A DNA stretch of 64,000 nt from Phytophthora sp. 'mugwort'. Its lineage: Eukaryota > Oomycota > Peronosporomycetes > Peronosporales > Peronosporaceae. Shown in pieces: positions 1 through 11,243 of the stretch; within the stretch, counting starts at the first letter, position 1, and each line of letters begins with the position of its first letter. Both the position numbers and the translations under genes were made by a program. The stretch is taken from contig JAUCEF010000017.1 in NCBI GenBank assembly GCA_033558025.1, positions 4,154,001-4,218,000 on the forward strand, given 5' to 3'. Under the pieces are notes generated by a model. The model was not told where the DNA came from. It did no database searches and worked only from the letters and a program-made list of their open reading frames with translations.

Positions 1-3000
1 GTTGCTGAGACTACGATGCCTTCCACTTGCTCCAGGTAACGATAACGGTACACCACGAGGGGTACTTCGTGATCGACCGACGTTGTACAGGAACGATTTT
101 GCCGCTCGATCGACAGAAAGAGCCGCCTTGAGGTTGGTCGTGAGCGACTCGGTCATCTTGAGCATCGGATGGTCTGATTTACTGTCCGAACGTGTGCTCT
201 CCAGAGTCAGAGAAGCCCTTCTATCGCGACGAGGAAGGCTTCCTGACTGAGCAATAGCACGAAGTGGCTGGTGGAAAATAAAAAAAATAGAAAACAAACA
301 TCGACTCAGATATTCGAGCAAGCTAAGAAGTAAACTGAAGCTTTACTTACCTCGAAATATAGCAGCTGAAGAGAAGAGGCCACTGCATTCAACACACCTC
401 GAGATACTTGCGGCGTTTCCTTTATCAAGGCATCAAGCTCTTCCCGTGATATACTTAGTAAAATACAGTCTTCAAGTGCAGTTGCCGATGAGATGTGAGT
501 TCCAGCATGGAGGGAATGCTGCAATAAAGCAGCTTGTCCAACACACGTGCCAAACCCTAGTTCTGCTAAAACTCGTCGCTCTTTATGAAGCTGGACGGTA
601 CCGGTGGCAACGACGTACATTGCTAAGGCTTGTACATTTACAAACAAAAAAAACAGGTACATATTGTCAATACCAGGATACAATAGAAATAATGCTTAAA
701 GCTTTCCTCTTACCGATATCGTCCTCGACCGCAAAGGTTTCTCCGCGTTTCACAGTTATCGGCAAAAAATGGTGCGATATCACCCGCAGAATACTAATCG
801 CACACACGTTCTCAAACAGCGACGACACGCGAAGGCAGTTTGCCACCTGCCGTACAAGTTGTCAGTAGGCACTGTATCGTCGATGACGGTGTTTTTATAC
901 GTACAGCGATACGCGAAAGCAGCGGGGGTTCACAAGCCTTGAGAACGGTAACAGACTCATACGCGAGAACTTCGGGTCGGCTTCACAAGATGAAAAAAAA
1001 ACAAGCACAAATAAGTAAAAAAACAACAAAATCAGAATCGAAGCAAGTCTGCATACCCATGATAAGTTTCAATCAGGAGCTCTTTGGTTAGCTCGTGGCT
1101 CAGCAAGCTCGGGATAATTTCGTCCTGGAATGTCAGTTTTGCTACATCGTTAAGATGTTTGGCATGATTCCCAGCGATGTGCAGGAAGTACTGAAGAGCA
1201 AGAGCTGATAGCTCCAGTTCCGTTTCCTGGTGTTTCATCACATCCAGCAAAATATCGACGCCATCCTTCCCACCAAATAGCTCCTCAATGTCCTTTGCCA
1301 TCTGAAGTACAAAGAGAAAATAGTAGCATTTGTCAGCTTTTCCATCAATTGTCAGTCATGACAGCAATGCAAACCTTTGAAGCTGCTTTCGTCGTCGATA
1401 ATTTCGGAAAGAGCAGCGGTAGCACCAGCCCTTTGTAGGACGAAGGAAGCAGGTTCTCCAGCACCTCCTGCAAAACATATAAAGCAGATTAAGCTCAATC
1501 ATAATAAACACTGATAACGGTATCAGGACACGCAATAATACCTGGATGGCAGAATGCACTTGCCCCAGATCTGACTGCAAGCCTTCCAGAATTACAGCGA
1601 CATCAAATTCCTTCGGAAATCCCGTTGAAAGTAGTTTGAGCAGCAGCCGAAGAGTGTCCTTTAAGCTGTGTTCGACGTGTTGTAGCAACAAAGGGGAGGT
1701 TTCCTCAATGTTGGTCGCTGTGCGTGGGCAAATCTTGAAAAAGAGCTCGAGAACATGGCGCATTTCATGAGCCTCGCGGATCTTGATGCTAAGTGCGTGA
1801 TGAATAGGGTCCATCAACTGTGACAACGAGTTCATCATCTTTTCGTCTGTTGAGGCGATCTACAAGAATCAGAACCGTTCATATCGTTAGAATCACGTTG
1901 TGAAATTCCTTGCAAGCTGCAGATGTTGCTTACCAGTGACAGCAGCGCGTCCACGACGAGCTCTTCCATGACAACGTCCTTCCCAAAGAGATGATGCAAA
2001 ACGTCCGTATTGTTGACTACCTCGTCAGCTTCCTCTTGCGGTGATTTTGATGCCACCAGTAACGTCCCAATCAAGTGCAACAGGAAATCGAGCTTGTCTT
2101 CAAATGGGAACTCACCAATGTCTAAGACCTTGAGGGCACCAGCTAGTCCCTCTCTTTTGTTGTGAATCCGATCCGAAGCATGTGCGTAGTTGCTCAGTCC
2201 TTGAGTGGGTAATCGTAGTAATTCTTCAGTGTATTGACAAAGTGGCCCCCATAGCGCAGCAGGCTCAAAACCTTTCAGTGCCGCAACTATTTGAGAACGT
2301 ATGACCGAGTTCGAGAGATGTTTCATCAGCGCCGGAATAAGCATACGGGAATTGCGAGAGCTGTTGGAGCAGCACTCGACCGCGGCTTGGACGATCTGAA
2401 TGGACGAGTGGTGAAGTAAATACACCAAAAAGCCATCGCCTAGCAGCTCTGGTAGTTCCTTGCCCACAATCTTTAAGCCCACCACACGCGCCTCAAGCAC
2501 CTGCGTAGATAGTATCAGTACAATATCGTTAGCTTCAGTGACTTCTGCGGCGATCATTAACCGAGACGAGCCCTACCTTTTCCTCGTGAAGTAAACGTTG
2601 CAGAATAACGTTTGCTTCTTCATCCATCCAGTCAGAGAGCCGAAGCAGCGCGACGGCGGCGCACACCACGACCGATTTGTCTTCATCACCACTGCGAAGT
2701 AGCTTGTGAAGCATATTCCAGCATTGATCCACATTCATGTTAAACTTCTCATAGCCACAGGCCAAAATCGCCGCAACTCGTAGCTGTCGTGGCACCGCAA
2801 TGGATTTATCCTTCACGAGCATCATCAGGTCCATTGTATTGAAAATTCCGGTGGGAAATGTGCTCGCGTCTGGCAGCAAGTATGATTCTTGGGCATGCAG
2901 CACGAATTCACGCTTTGCTGCCGTGTGGAGATTCAACAGGCGCAGTTTCGTGTGCATCGGGGTGAGTGGCACCCCATCTCGGTTTTTCTTGTAAAATAGA

Positions 3001-4760
3001 GCTCGCAGTTCCTAAAAACAAAAAAGAACATGAGGACATTAGGATAAGCAGTCAACAGTAAACTAGAATGAATCCCACCACGACAAACCTGGGAGAAGAG
3101 ACCAATGTGTTCATGGGATAACGAACTCAAGACAAAGTTGGCTTGGTTCTGCTCTCCGTTCACCAACGTTTCCTTTACCAAGAGGATCTGTATTCGACGC
3201 ACAGAGTCAGACAAAAGAAAAAAAAACAGCAAAACTATATAAATCCCAAACAAGTTTTACCTGATCTGGCGTAAAATCAACCAGAGGCGAGGTCAAATCC
3301 AGATATCCTTGTCGTAAGGAGGAGTAGAATTCGGAAGCATACGACTTTCGAGCTGCCAGCGCGTCAACAAACCATGCTGCTGACGTCGCAATCATAATAA
3401 CGCTAACACACGACAACACAACTTCAATTAGTGATCCAATCCTGCTAGCAATAGCGAGGCTTTTGCGATTCCTTACCTAGAAGAGGACGTCCCAATGATC
3501 TGGACGACTAAACTCGCTGTAAGAAACATTGACAGCACCGCGCCGAATATCCGAGACAAGGAGCGGAAGGGACCACACACAAAGTTCTGGAATCGGCCAC
3601 GCTCACTCTCGTTAAAAGGCAACCACAGCAGTTGCCTTGCCGGGTTGAAAATCGCCTGCGAGACGGCATTGTAAAGCGCCCGGGTGAAAATCAGTGAGTA
3701 GGCAGACTGCGGTTAAAGCAAAAAACATGTTTAGAAAAAAAAAGAGTGAAATAAACAATAATAATGCATCCTGTAACACACTTACAGTCGAAACGTAGGT
3801 CGAGGCTCCAAACAGGAAAATTGTGACGGGAAGCATCGCGATACCGTACATGACTCCAAAGTGCGTGAAGAAGGGCCCAGATAGTAATTGCATTGGGATC
3901 ATGAGGAAACTCTGCAGGCCGTTAATCCTCGACAACGAGGCCTTCACCTCTTCTTCGGGCTGCAGTGACACCACTGAGAGCATCGTATTATCTACGAGCA
4001 CGCGCATCACCGTCGCGAGCATGTCGAAAAAACAAATATGTTTCAGGTACGTCCTGGCCTGAATCTCAGTGATAATTGTTGCGGAGGACGACGCATCTGC
4101 AGGATCTCCGCTTGCCACTTTATTTTTCGTCTTCCTAGCCGTCGTATTTTGTCCTGAACTTGCACATGTAAAGTGCTCGGCCGAGACTAGCAGCACTCCA
4201 GCGATGAAGAAGAGCATCCCCGAAGCTACCAGTAAGTTAAACTCTGTAGGTAATTGTCGACCCTGGAGAAATGGCAGGACCACGAAACTCGCCAATAGGC
4301 TGCCAAAAGTGGACCCAAAGGTGATTACGCCGAAAAACTTCTTCGACTGGGCCACGTCGAAGGCTTTGGCACATAAGTCCCAGAACTGCTGGGTGAGCCA
4401 TTGGGCCTGTACTTCAAGCCACAAGTACAGTAGGACAGATGTCGCCCGGGCCAATGCGGGTGCGACTAGGGATAGCAGCGTTAGGACCAGCAGGATGAAT
4501 CCTAGGACCAAAGGACTGATTGCGTAATATACGCCAGAGCGCACACCACGCGCCGCCAGCTTGTCCACCAGGTGCGTGGCCAGTGTCAGCGCGTAGGCCG
4601 TGCTCAGAGACAGCGCCAGGGTGAGCGCCGCCACGCTGGAGGCCGCGTAGGACCGCAGAAAGATGGCATCCCGTGAGATGGCCCCCAGTACGGCCGCGCA
4701 GCACTGCAGCGTCCACAGCGCACAGAAGAAGCCCACGCGCCGCAGCAGCTCCAGCTCCAT
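1..4760 (-). CDS. NTT/MFS-like transporter fused to armadillo-type repeats and a cNMP-like domain (13 exons, 3' partial)
   Basis: Exons on the minus strand: 4760-3786, 3706-3477, 3402-3261, 3187-3089, 3011-2577, 2500-1934, 1859-1542, 1467-1375, 1301-1057, 980-905, 846-714, 628-351 and 267 to beyond base 1. All 12 introns are GT-AG, 58-85 nt, and keep one frame, giving at least 1286 residues. Residues 1 to about 480 are hydrophobic, with several membrane segments. Motifs such as LWLEVQAQWLTQQFWDLCAK, SKKFFGVITFGSTFGSLLA and FNPARQLLWLP resemble MFS-type nucleotide transporters of the NTT/TLC superfamily. About 482-1060 is helical and leucine-rich, like HEAT/armadillo repeats. About 1075-1197 resembles a cyclic-nucleotide-binding fold (RGETF, then MYVVATGTVQLHKERRVLAELGFG). 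The tail is Ser/Arg rich. The start is the ATG at 4760. Substrate unknown; bacterial proteins with a similar domain order exist. Gene model well supported, function inferred. Confidence 0.82.
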
Positions 4761-5655
4761 GGCGGCGTCGCGACGATCTGCGTGACGTACAGTACAGTCA
4801 ACCTGTTAGATTGTTGCGGATGGAGGGCGCCGGATAACAGGATGATGTAGGTTTGAGCGCCGGATAAAATTGCCTTGGTGTTGTGCTTATAGTTTCTAGT
4901 TGTTCCTATTTTTTAGGAATTACACGTACCACAATATATATATAATATGGTATGGATAATATCTCTCAAACGCAACATGTGAGTCAGCCCTGTTAGCGTG
5001 AGTGCCTGTCTGCTGATCTCGGTGTCAACGACGTCCGTCGTGGGAGACAAGGAGAGCTCTGCCGCGCTAGTGACTACCGGCAGTGCTGCGATGCAGCCTT
5101 TACGCGCGCTACACACGCGAGGGCAGCAGCATCGAGTCGATGACGTTCTCTGTCGATATCGAAGTGGCTGCGCAGGAGATCCAGCGCGTGTGCATCTTCC
5201 CCACGGTGTGTAGTTTACGGGTCAGGCAGGTGCCAGGTCAGTATGACCAGGGCATGACCTGGAAAATATCCAGGCCCGACCCGGCACCTTACCAGGCCCG
5301 CAGTAGACCCGATATTTATCCTTAAGAAGAATAGAATCACGATGAATACGCTTCGATTATCCGTTGTTTGAAAAACGTTGCATCGTGTGATAAGCTTTCA
5401 GTGTGATCAGGTAGGTAACCATATACTACGTAGTAGGATCCCCATGTCATGAGTGGGGCTGTTGTGGCGCCCAGCAACTATGACATCTTGATGCTGGCCC
5501 GCCTCGTGGTGCTGCGTCGTCGATTCGATTCGATATCGACACTGCCGATATTCGAAGAGAGATTCCATCGGCTTGCCGTCAGCATCGGCGATTCTTTTGC
5601 CGAAGCAGCAACGATTCGGCTTTCAGTTGCCGCCAAAAGAGAAACCAGTTCCTGC
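4761..5655. other. Intergenic region between divergent genes
   Basis: This 0.9-kb stretch separates the transporter gene (minus) from the small secreted protein gene (plus) and presumably carries both promoters. A direct repeat GCGCCGGATA occurs near 4827 and 4854. The open frames here (for example 5083-5325 and 5449-5814) lack any recognisable domain, and the latter overlaps the secreted-protein gene in another frame. I see no RNA gene. Confidence 0.5.
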
Positions 5656-5671
5656 GTTCATTATTCAAAAC
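5656..5671 (+). promoter_or_regulatory. Oomycete-type initiator element
   Basis: The 16 bases GTTCATTATTCAAAAC resemble the oomycete core promoter consensus (Inr plus flanking region, roughly GCTCATTYYNCAWTTT). The site lies about 57 bp upstream of the ATG at 5717, the usual distance for oomycete genes. It supports both transcription of the small secreted protein gene and the choice of that ATG. Confidence 0.5.
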
Positions 5672-5716
5672 GACTTAAGCACTGCACATCCGCCACCAAC
5701 CTAAGACGACTCCACT

Positions 5717-5980
5717 ATGGCCAAGTTCTTCATCAGTACCATGCTCCTCCTTGTAGTTGCCAGCTTCAATGCAGCAGACGCAGCGGCGACCCGTCGCTTG
5801 AGACTGAGCGTTGACCAAGTGTCAATGCCGTGCACGATGCACCCACAAAGCTCCGACAGCGCCGGTAGTGACAGTTCGATGAATAAGTCGGGTACCATTT
5901 CCATCGGGAACAAAGTGTTTGACATCATGGACGCGGGCGACATGACCATCGGCAACGCCAAGTTCCGAGTAACCAGCTAG
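5717..5980 (+). CDS. Small secreted protein with RRLR motif (candidate effector-like)
   Basis: An 87-residue protein with ATG in good context (ACTATGGCC). Residues 1-22 form a classic signal peptide ending NAADA. The predicted mature chain of about 65 residues starts near AATRRLRLS, so RRLR (fitting R-x-L-R) lies only about 4 residues after cleavage. In typical oomycete RxLR effectors the motif comes some 10-40 residues after the cleavage site, and no clear dEER follows. A Ser/Asp-rich stretch (SSDSAGSDSS) precedes two related segments, ISIGNKVFDI and MTIGNAKFRV, separated by DAGD. There is one Cys in the mature part. No introns; initiator-like site 57 bp upstream. I do not recognise a named family. 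It could be an RxLR-like effector, a cell-wall or apoplastic protein, or an oomycete-specific secreted peptide. The gene is likely real, the role open. Confidence 0.65.
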   Translation: MAKFFISTMLLLVVASFNAADAAATRRLRLSVDQVSMPCTMHPQSSDSAGSDSSMNKSGTISIGNKVFDIMDAGDMTIGNAKFRVTS

Positions 5981-6016
5981 ACAGTAGCGTATCCGGACGG
6001 ACCTCGACAACGCCTT

Positions 6017-6038
6017 TGTGTTTTCAAATGAAAACACA
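6017..6038. repeat. Perfect 10-bp inverted repeat downstream of the secreted-protein gene
   Basis: TGTGTTTTCA and TGAAAACACA are perfect inverted copies separated by AA, starting 37 bp after the stop codon at 5980. In the transcript this would be a hairpin in the 3' UTR. It may help define the 3' end, or it may be chance in AT-rich DNA. Confidence 0.6.
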
Positions 6039-6616
6039 GTTTATCCTCAACTAGCTTATGATACCGCTTTCTAATCCATTAATGCCGAGTCGGACGCGTC
6101 GCCGAAGCTGCAAATACTGACTGAGGCTGCGCTAACAGTGCCATAAAGAGTCAAACTCCCAGGGCCATTCTAACATGGCAATACCGGTACTAGTAATAAT
6201 AATTCTCATCCATTCGGTACATAATGAATACGAGCCAACCACATGTCATAATATATGATGGCTACCTTCCGAATGTCATTATGTATCCCCAAAGGCCTCG
6301 CGCCCAGGGGTGTCGAATATCGTATCGCTCCTGTCCTAAGCGAACGTGAATGTTCACACTTCGGGTAGAGCTAAAATGTTCTTCATACAAAACGACAGAT
6401 TATCTTCGAATTAGGAATTAGAATGTTTATCACAAAGCGACTCCGAACTAGCAGCTAAACCTAGATATTTTATTACTGTAAAAAGTAATGGACACGATAA
6501 TCGAATCCGTGTCCATCCGCATAAACGCGTTGCTCTTGCCATTCGAGCTACGTGTCCAAGCATCTCTGGTAACTTTCCAAATTGAACCAACTCCTGCAAA
6601 GCTTTATTATGCATTG
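6039..6616. other. No gene recognised
   Basis: Non-coding stretch between the secreted-protein gene and the first transposon remnant. No open frame, RNA gene or clear repeat was seen. It is AT-rich with scattered TATGACAT-like words. Confidence 0.5.
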
Positions 6617-7990
6617 CTAATCTTCAACAGAACTGTCACTACTGACAAACTCGTCGCCTATATCGAACGTCTCGTCTGTGGCGCCAAGGTTCGCAAGTCG
6701 ATCAAACAAACCAGTAATCGCTTCGACTTCTTTCTCGTGTACGACCCCGATATCTCGAGTATCACCAAGCGGCTTTGCCTTAGCAAAACCGCACAGGATA
6801 GTTGCTGTGCTAAGGTTCGGCCAGGATTTAGTTATCCAAAACGTGATTTCTTTGCGCTTAGGAGCCACCATAACAAACGCTGAGCTCTGTAGGCCTTGTT
6901 GAAGCTCTCTGGTTTTGGTTGCACCATTTCCTGCATGTCGAATCTGGCAGTTGCGGCGACCTGCCTGAGATTTGCTTGTTTTGCTGAAGCTGTTGTCTTT
7001 CCAGTGCGTGATGATCTGCAATCTGATCTCGCAGGCAGCTCACCCATCGGCTACGCAACTGTGCTTTGAATGGGTGATTCCACGCCACCTCGCCAGGTTG
7101 GCATACATAGGTATACCGAGCGGCACCTAAGCAGCACCATATTGATCGAGTCGACATACTCCTTGACTTTCCGAGTCCAATGGCCGGAGAAGTCATTCCA
7201 AAGGAGAAACGCTTTGTCGTCCATGTTATCTCGGTTGCCAGATGGAAACTCCAAACATTTGAGCAAAATTTGGACGTTCCACTGGCATTCGTGTTGCACT
7301 TGCAGGTGCGATATCTCCTCCACAATGGCGTACCAAATCCGTGTCGTTTCACGTCGTTTGATTTTTACACGTGTTTGAGACGAGAGACACCACTCTTAAA
7401 GCCAAGGAAACGAGCCCTCTTGATACCATGCCAGTCAAGTAGAAGCGTAACTGTTGCTCGCAATTTATCTTCCGCTGCACTTCCCCCATACTCTTGTTAG
7501 CCGCCACTACGACAAACACGAAGCGTTAATAATTACCCGATATAAACCGCTCTCGTCGCTACAGTACCTGTTTGGTCCACAGTGAAGACATCCGTGATGT
7601 TATACTCGAGAATAGCCGCTCTTAACATCATCTCGAAACATGTCTCTCGCATCGACTGCATCCTCCGGTGTAGTTTGGCCTTCACCTGTCCGCGCTCGTA
7701 TTGCGAGTTTTATGCGGCGCATGAAGCGCCTTCTTCAGAAGTATGAAGAAGTAAACAACTGTGGAGTAAGCCTTCGTCTGCGGCTACCTCCGATACCTTC
7801 AACTGCAACATTTTGGTCGATACAGGTAGCCTTCTTTCCGTGTAGAGTTCAGCCACAAACAATATTCTTTTCAGCACCACTTGAGAGGATCGTCGCGTCG
7901 CCGCTTCTACGAGAGGTTTGCAGGTGGTCTTTGTCTTCAGCACACACATCCTACATGAAGCCAGCTTGTTGTCGATGTTAAGCTCCGTAA
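6617..7990 (-). pseudogene. Pogo/CENP-B-like DNA transposase, decayed copy
   Basis: Conserved blocks appear in order on the minus strand but in shifting frames. Near 7800 is a helix-turn-helix block (RRLPVSTKMLQLKVSEVAAD) like the CENP-B/Tigger DNA-binding region. Near 7200 is a DDE block (FLLWNDFSGHWTRKVKEYVD) with the second catalytic Asp. The following TYVCQPGEVAWNHPFKAQLR block is in another frame, and an acidic C-terminus (DIGDEFVSSDSSVED) ends at 6617. Several frameshifts separate the blocks, so no functional enzyme is encoded. A related fragment lies immediately to the right. Terminal repeats were not found. Confidence 0.7.
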
Positions 7991-8039
7991 GAAAAACGAT
8001 AGAAGCGTCCAGTGCATCGATCCCGTTCCCCTCCTCTTG

Positions 8040-8620
8040 TGCAGATTCTGAAACGCCTCTCTGAATCGTTGTAGGTATTAGGCCGTACCAACCCGCGTGA
8101 ATCCAGTTGCACACTGCGAACGTGTCGGGGACTTCATATGGAAGGCTTCGTCAATCGCGACGGGGGCCCGAAGCTGCTCAAGCAGCATGTCCACTCAAGC
8201 CGTGCGTAGGTAGCTTTTGAATGGCTTATTCGAAGAGATGTCAGCAGGTCGACACATCGTCGTACATGATGGCGGAACCTTCATAAAATGAACATCAATT
8301 CCGCTTGCATAATCTCGAACTTCAGCCGTACAATGCCCAGAGAAATCATTAACCAGCAGCAGTATTGGCTGCCGTGGCTGCAGTCGGGCACCGAAGCAAC
8401 CTTTCAGGAACTATAGTTGAATAGGACCAATCCACCAAGGCGTAAGATTTGCGTACAGACGCATGCCAGTCTCCTCCATGATGCGTTTTGCTTCTTTTCA
8501 CACATGAATTCCAAACCCACATTCGTATTTCCAGTTGGCGGCGTCTCCTCCTTCCACAATTAAGCGAGAACTTTTCAAAACGACACAAGTGGATACTTGA
8601 TGCCGTCGGAATATCCAAGC
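8040..8620 (-). pseudogene. Second pogo-like transposase fragment
   Basis: The minus strand around 8370-8200 encodes LLLVNDFSGHCTAEVRDYAS followed by a CRPADISSNKPFK-type block, matching the central DDE region of the neighbouring element but clearly another copy. In-frame stops follow. The part toward 8040 resembles the segment just after the DDE region (LQRFREAFQNLHKRR). Either two elements inserted side by side or one duplicated. Non-functional. Confidence 0.6.
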
Positions 8621-11243
8621 AGCATAGCAGAAATCACTCTTTAACCTTACCGGCACTTCGTACCCACATAGATTTTGAACCGGTTTTATTGATTAAATTT
8701 TTCGGTAGATACTCAAACAGTACGCCTGATAACGCATTATACGTTAATACAATACGGTACAGCTCGAACAAAAATAATATAAGCGAACTTACCAGTTGCT
8801 ATGAATTTTAAACCTTAGTGACTAGTTGTCCCATCATCTTCTGCTAGACATCAATTGCTGACTTGCCGACTATGGCTTCAGTTTCTGCTAACGAACCTTG
8901 ACTTTGTCACGTGCGTGCACGGATGCTGAATCTGTGCCGTTTCATAAACCCCCTCCGCAAATGCCAGACTCCTCGAACAGAGCAATACGGTAGTCCTCAG
9001 CTGTTTACAGGGCTTGCAGCTCTAGCATTTTGGAGTTCAGGGGGGCTCCAAATTTTCGCAGTACATTGATCCACTGCACAAGTCCGCTCTCAACATCGAC
9101 CGGCAGGATGTGGCGCATCGAACGAGCGAACGTACTCGAGGCGAGCGAGTTGGGGGTTAGAGCACCGCTTTTCCAGTTTTGCTCGACCTTTACGCCACAG
9201 ATAAATCAGTTTGCGTTTCTGCTCTCTACCATTGGCATCCAGGCCATAAAACTATGTGTAAAGGGTAGCGTCAGCAGCATGTTTAGCAAAGCAAACAACT
9301 ATCTCGAGCTTGAAGCTGTTCTGGCAACACGCCCGGCTGTGCTTGAGGGTCTCGCGGCCACTCTCGCTCACGCGATCACGTCCTGGTGGGCGGACTCCCC
9401 ATGCGAGGCTTCCTGGCCGGATGTTTACGGTGTGTAACTTGTTAGTGAAATTTATGTAATTGTGGTGAACAGTCAGCAAGCACATAAGCAGCAATGGTAC
9501 GAAAAATACTTGAGGCTCATTGGCTCCACACAAGCGCCAGTAAAAGGACTTCGTCAGCAAGCACATACGAAATACGGCATTCTATAATGACAGGTGGAAG
9601 TGCGTGATAAGAAAATCAATTATGCGTATTGCTTTACCAATACTATAGTGTACACCATTGCACAGCGTTATTCATAAATTCAGCACTCACATTCAAAAAG
9701 TGCGCGCTTAAATTCAAAAACCTGCCAGGCGTAATGTTAAAAAAAGTATATATCTCCTGAATTCGACTGAATAAATTAGGTATCAATCTCGGCCTGCCGC
9801 GCCGTAACATACTGGCTCTCTACACGCCGTGTCGGGCAATAATGCCAGTCATCCGCATTGTCGAGAAACCTCGCAGCAGCAATCGAGTTGATCACGACAG
9901 CTGAGTCCGTTTTGCGCCACCTCTCCGTACCCAACCACACACCACTTTGATTGGAGGCAGATGCAAGTTACGGAACTTGATGTACGGCATTTGATCACTC
10001 TTTTTTCATACTCTTTGCGCGCAGCTTCTTTTTTGCGGCTCGTTTGTTGATGATCTCGTCGTATAGAATTACATCCATGTCAAGCGAGACAGGCTTGCTG
10101 CCACCACAAGAGATACAATTCTGGTGGGGTTTCGTTGCCATGATTACGTCGAGAAAGTGCCACCACTTTCGGATGGCGGCACCATTGACATCGAGACCCT
10201 GCTGGCAAAAGTGGACTTCGGCGTATGACGCCTTGTTTTCTCCTTCTTCAGCAATCTACGTGGTCACCTCCTGTTTGCGGCATATGGCCATATTGGGGTG
10301 GCTTGGGGTACTAATTATATCAGCACTACGGTGGTGTAGATCGGTAATGCTTGGACGTTGATACTGCTGGCGCGCAGCACTGAGCTGGATTTATTCGCCA
10401 AGACAAATATCTTTCACGCAAAAGCCGATAGATTACTAGCATAGATGTAACAGCAGTACAGAGCTTCTGGACACGCGCTACGTCTATAATAGGCAGTGTC
10501 TACACCTCGTCTCGAGACGAGGTGATTTCAACATTTTCTAGCTTGCCCTACTGTCATCTCTCCAAACTTGACGATGGGCTAGCAAAAGTTGAGAAAACTT
10601 GTTGGTTTCATGAACGTTAGCTTGGTGAGTGAGCTTGGCCTAAGTTTATGTCTTCGCACATTGCTAGGCGCCATAGCAGTATCAGCACGTGTAATAGCTC
10701 CTTCAAAAAAATGTGTCAATCGCTGCCCTCGTTGATGCTTTGCTGTGCAAGCAGTTCCTCAAGCGCTCCCCTATTTCTTACAGAATCCATCTGTAAGACG
10801 TAGGGGTGGTGCGTTTGACGAACCACTCCTCCGCGACAGGGACACTTATTTAAACCTCGGGAGCGCAAAGCAAATGCCAAAGCTCGCACAGACGAAGGAG
10901 TTCGGTTGCTGCACCTGACAGACGCGCCTGGTACGCTACTAGCCCGTTCATTTTCCTTTTCACAAAACACTATGCGACCGCTGTGGCCAAAATACCACAA
11001 CAGCCACTATCCCCTTATCAAGGGACGCATAACACCTTCGTATTATCATGCATGAATTTACCCAGCATTAAACCACACACCGGTAAATTGGGTTTATCGT
11101 CGCTATCCTACAGGTGGGATTCGTACCAGTCAAGTACGGCTGGAAAAACGATCGTAGTAAGACGCTCTTTCGTCAAACTAGACAAAATAAACTATCACTT
11201 TCGATAGGATTATAGATAGTGACGCACCATGTGGAAGTGTCAA
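8621..11243. other. No gene recognised; probably decayed repeat DNA
   Basis: Open frames here (9030-9437 plus, 10044-10361 plus, 10716-11000 minus) show no domain that I recognise. The minus strand near 10260-10040 reads as a plausible peptide (SLDMDVILYDEIINKRAAKK) like a transposon-encoded N-terminus, but the frame is short and broken. I treat the stretch as degenerate repeat DNA without a supported gene. Confidence 0.4.

Noticed and set aside
4069..4527. 152-residue plus-strand frame opposite the transporter exon 1
   Set aside because: It lies antisense to a conserved membrane-protein exon and shows no domain; a shadow of the coding strand.
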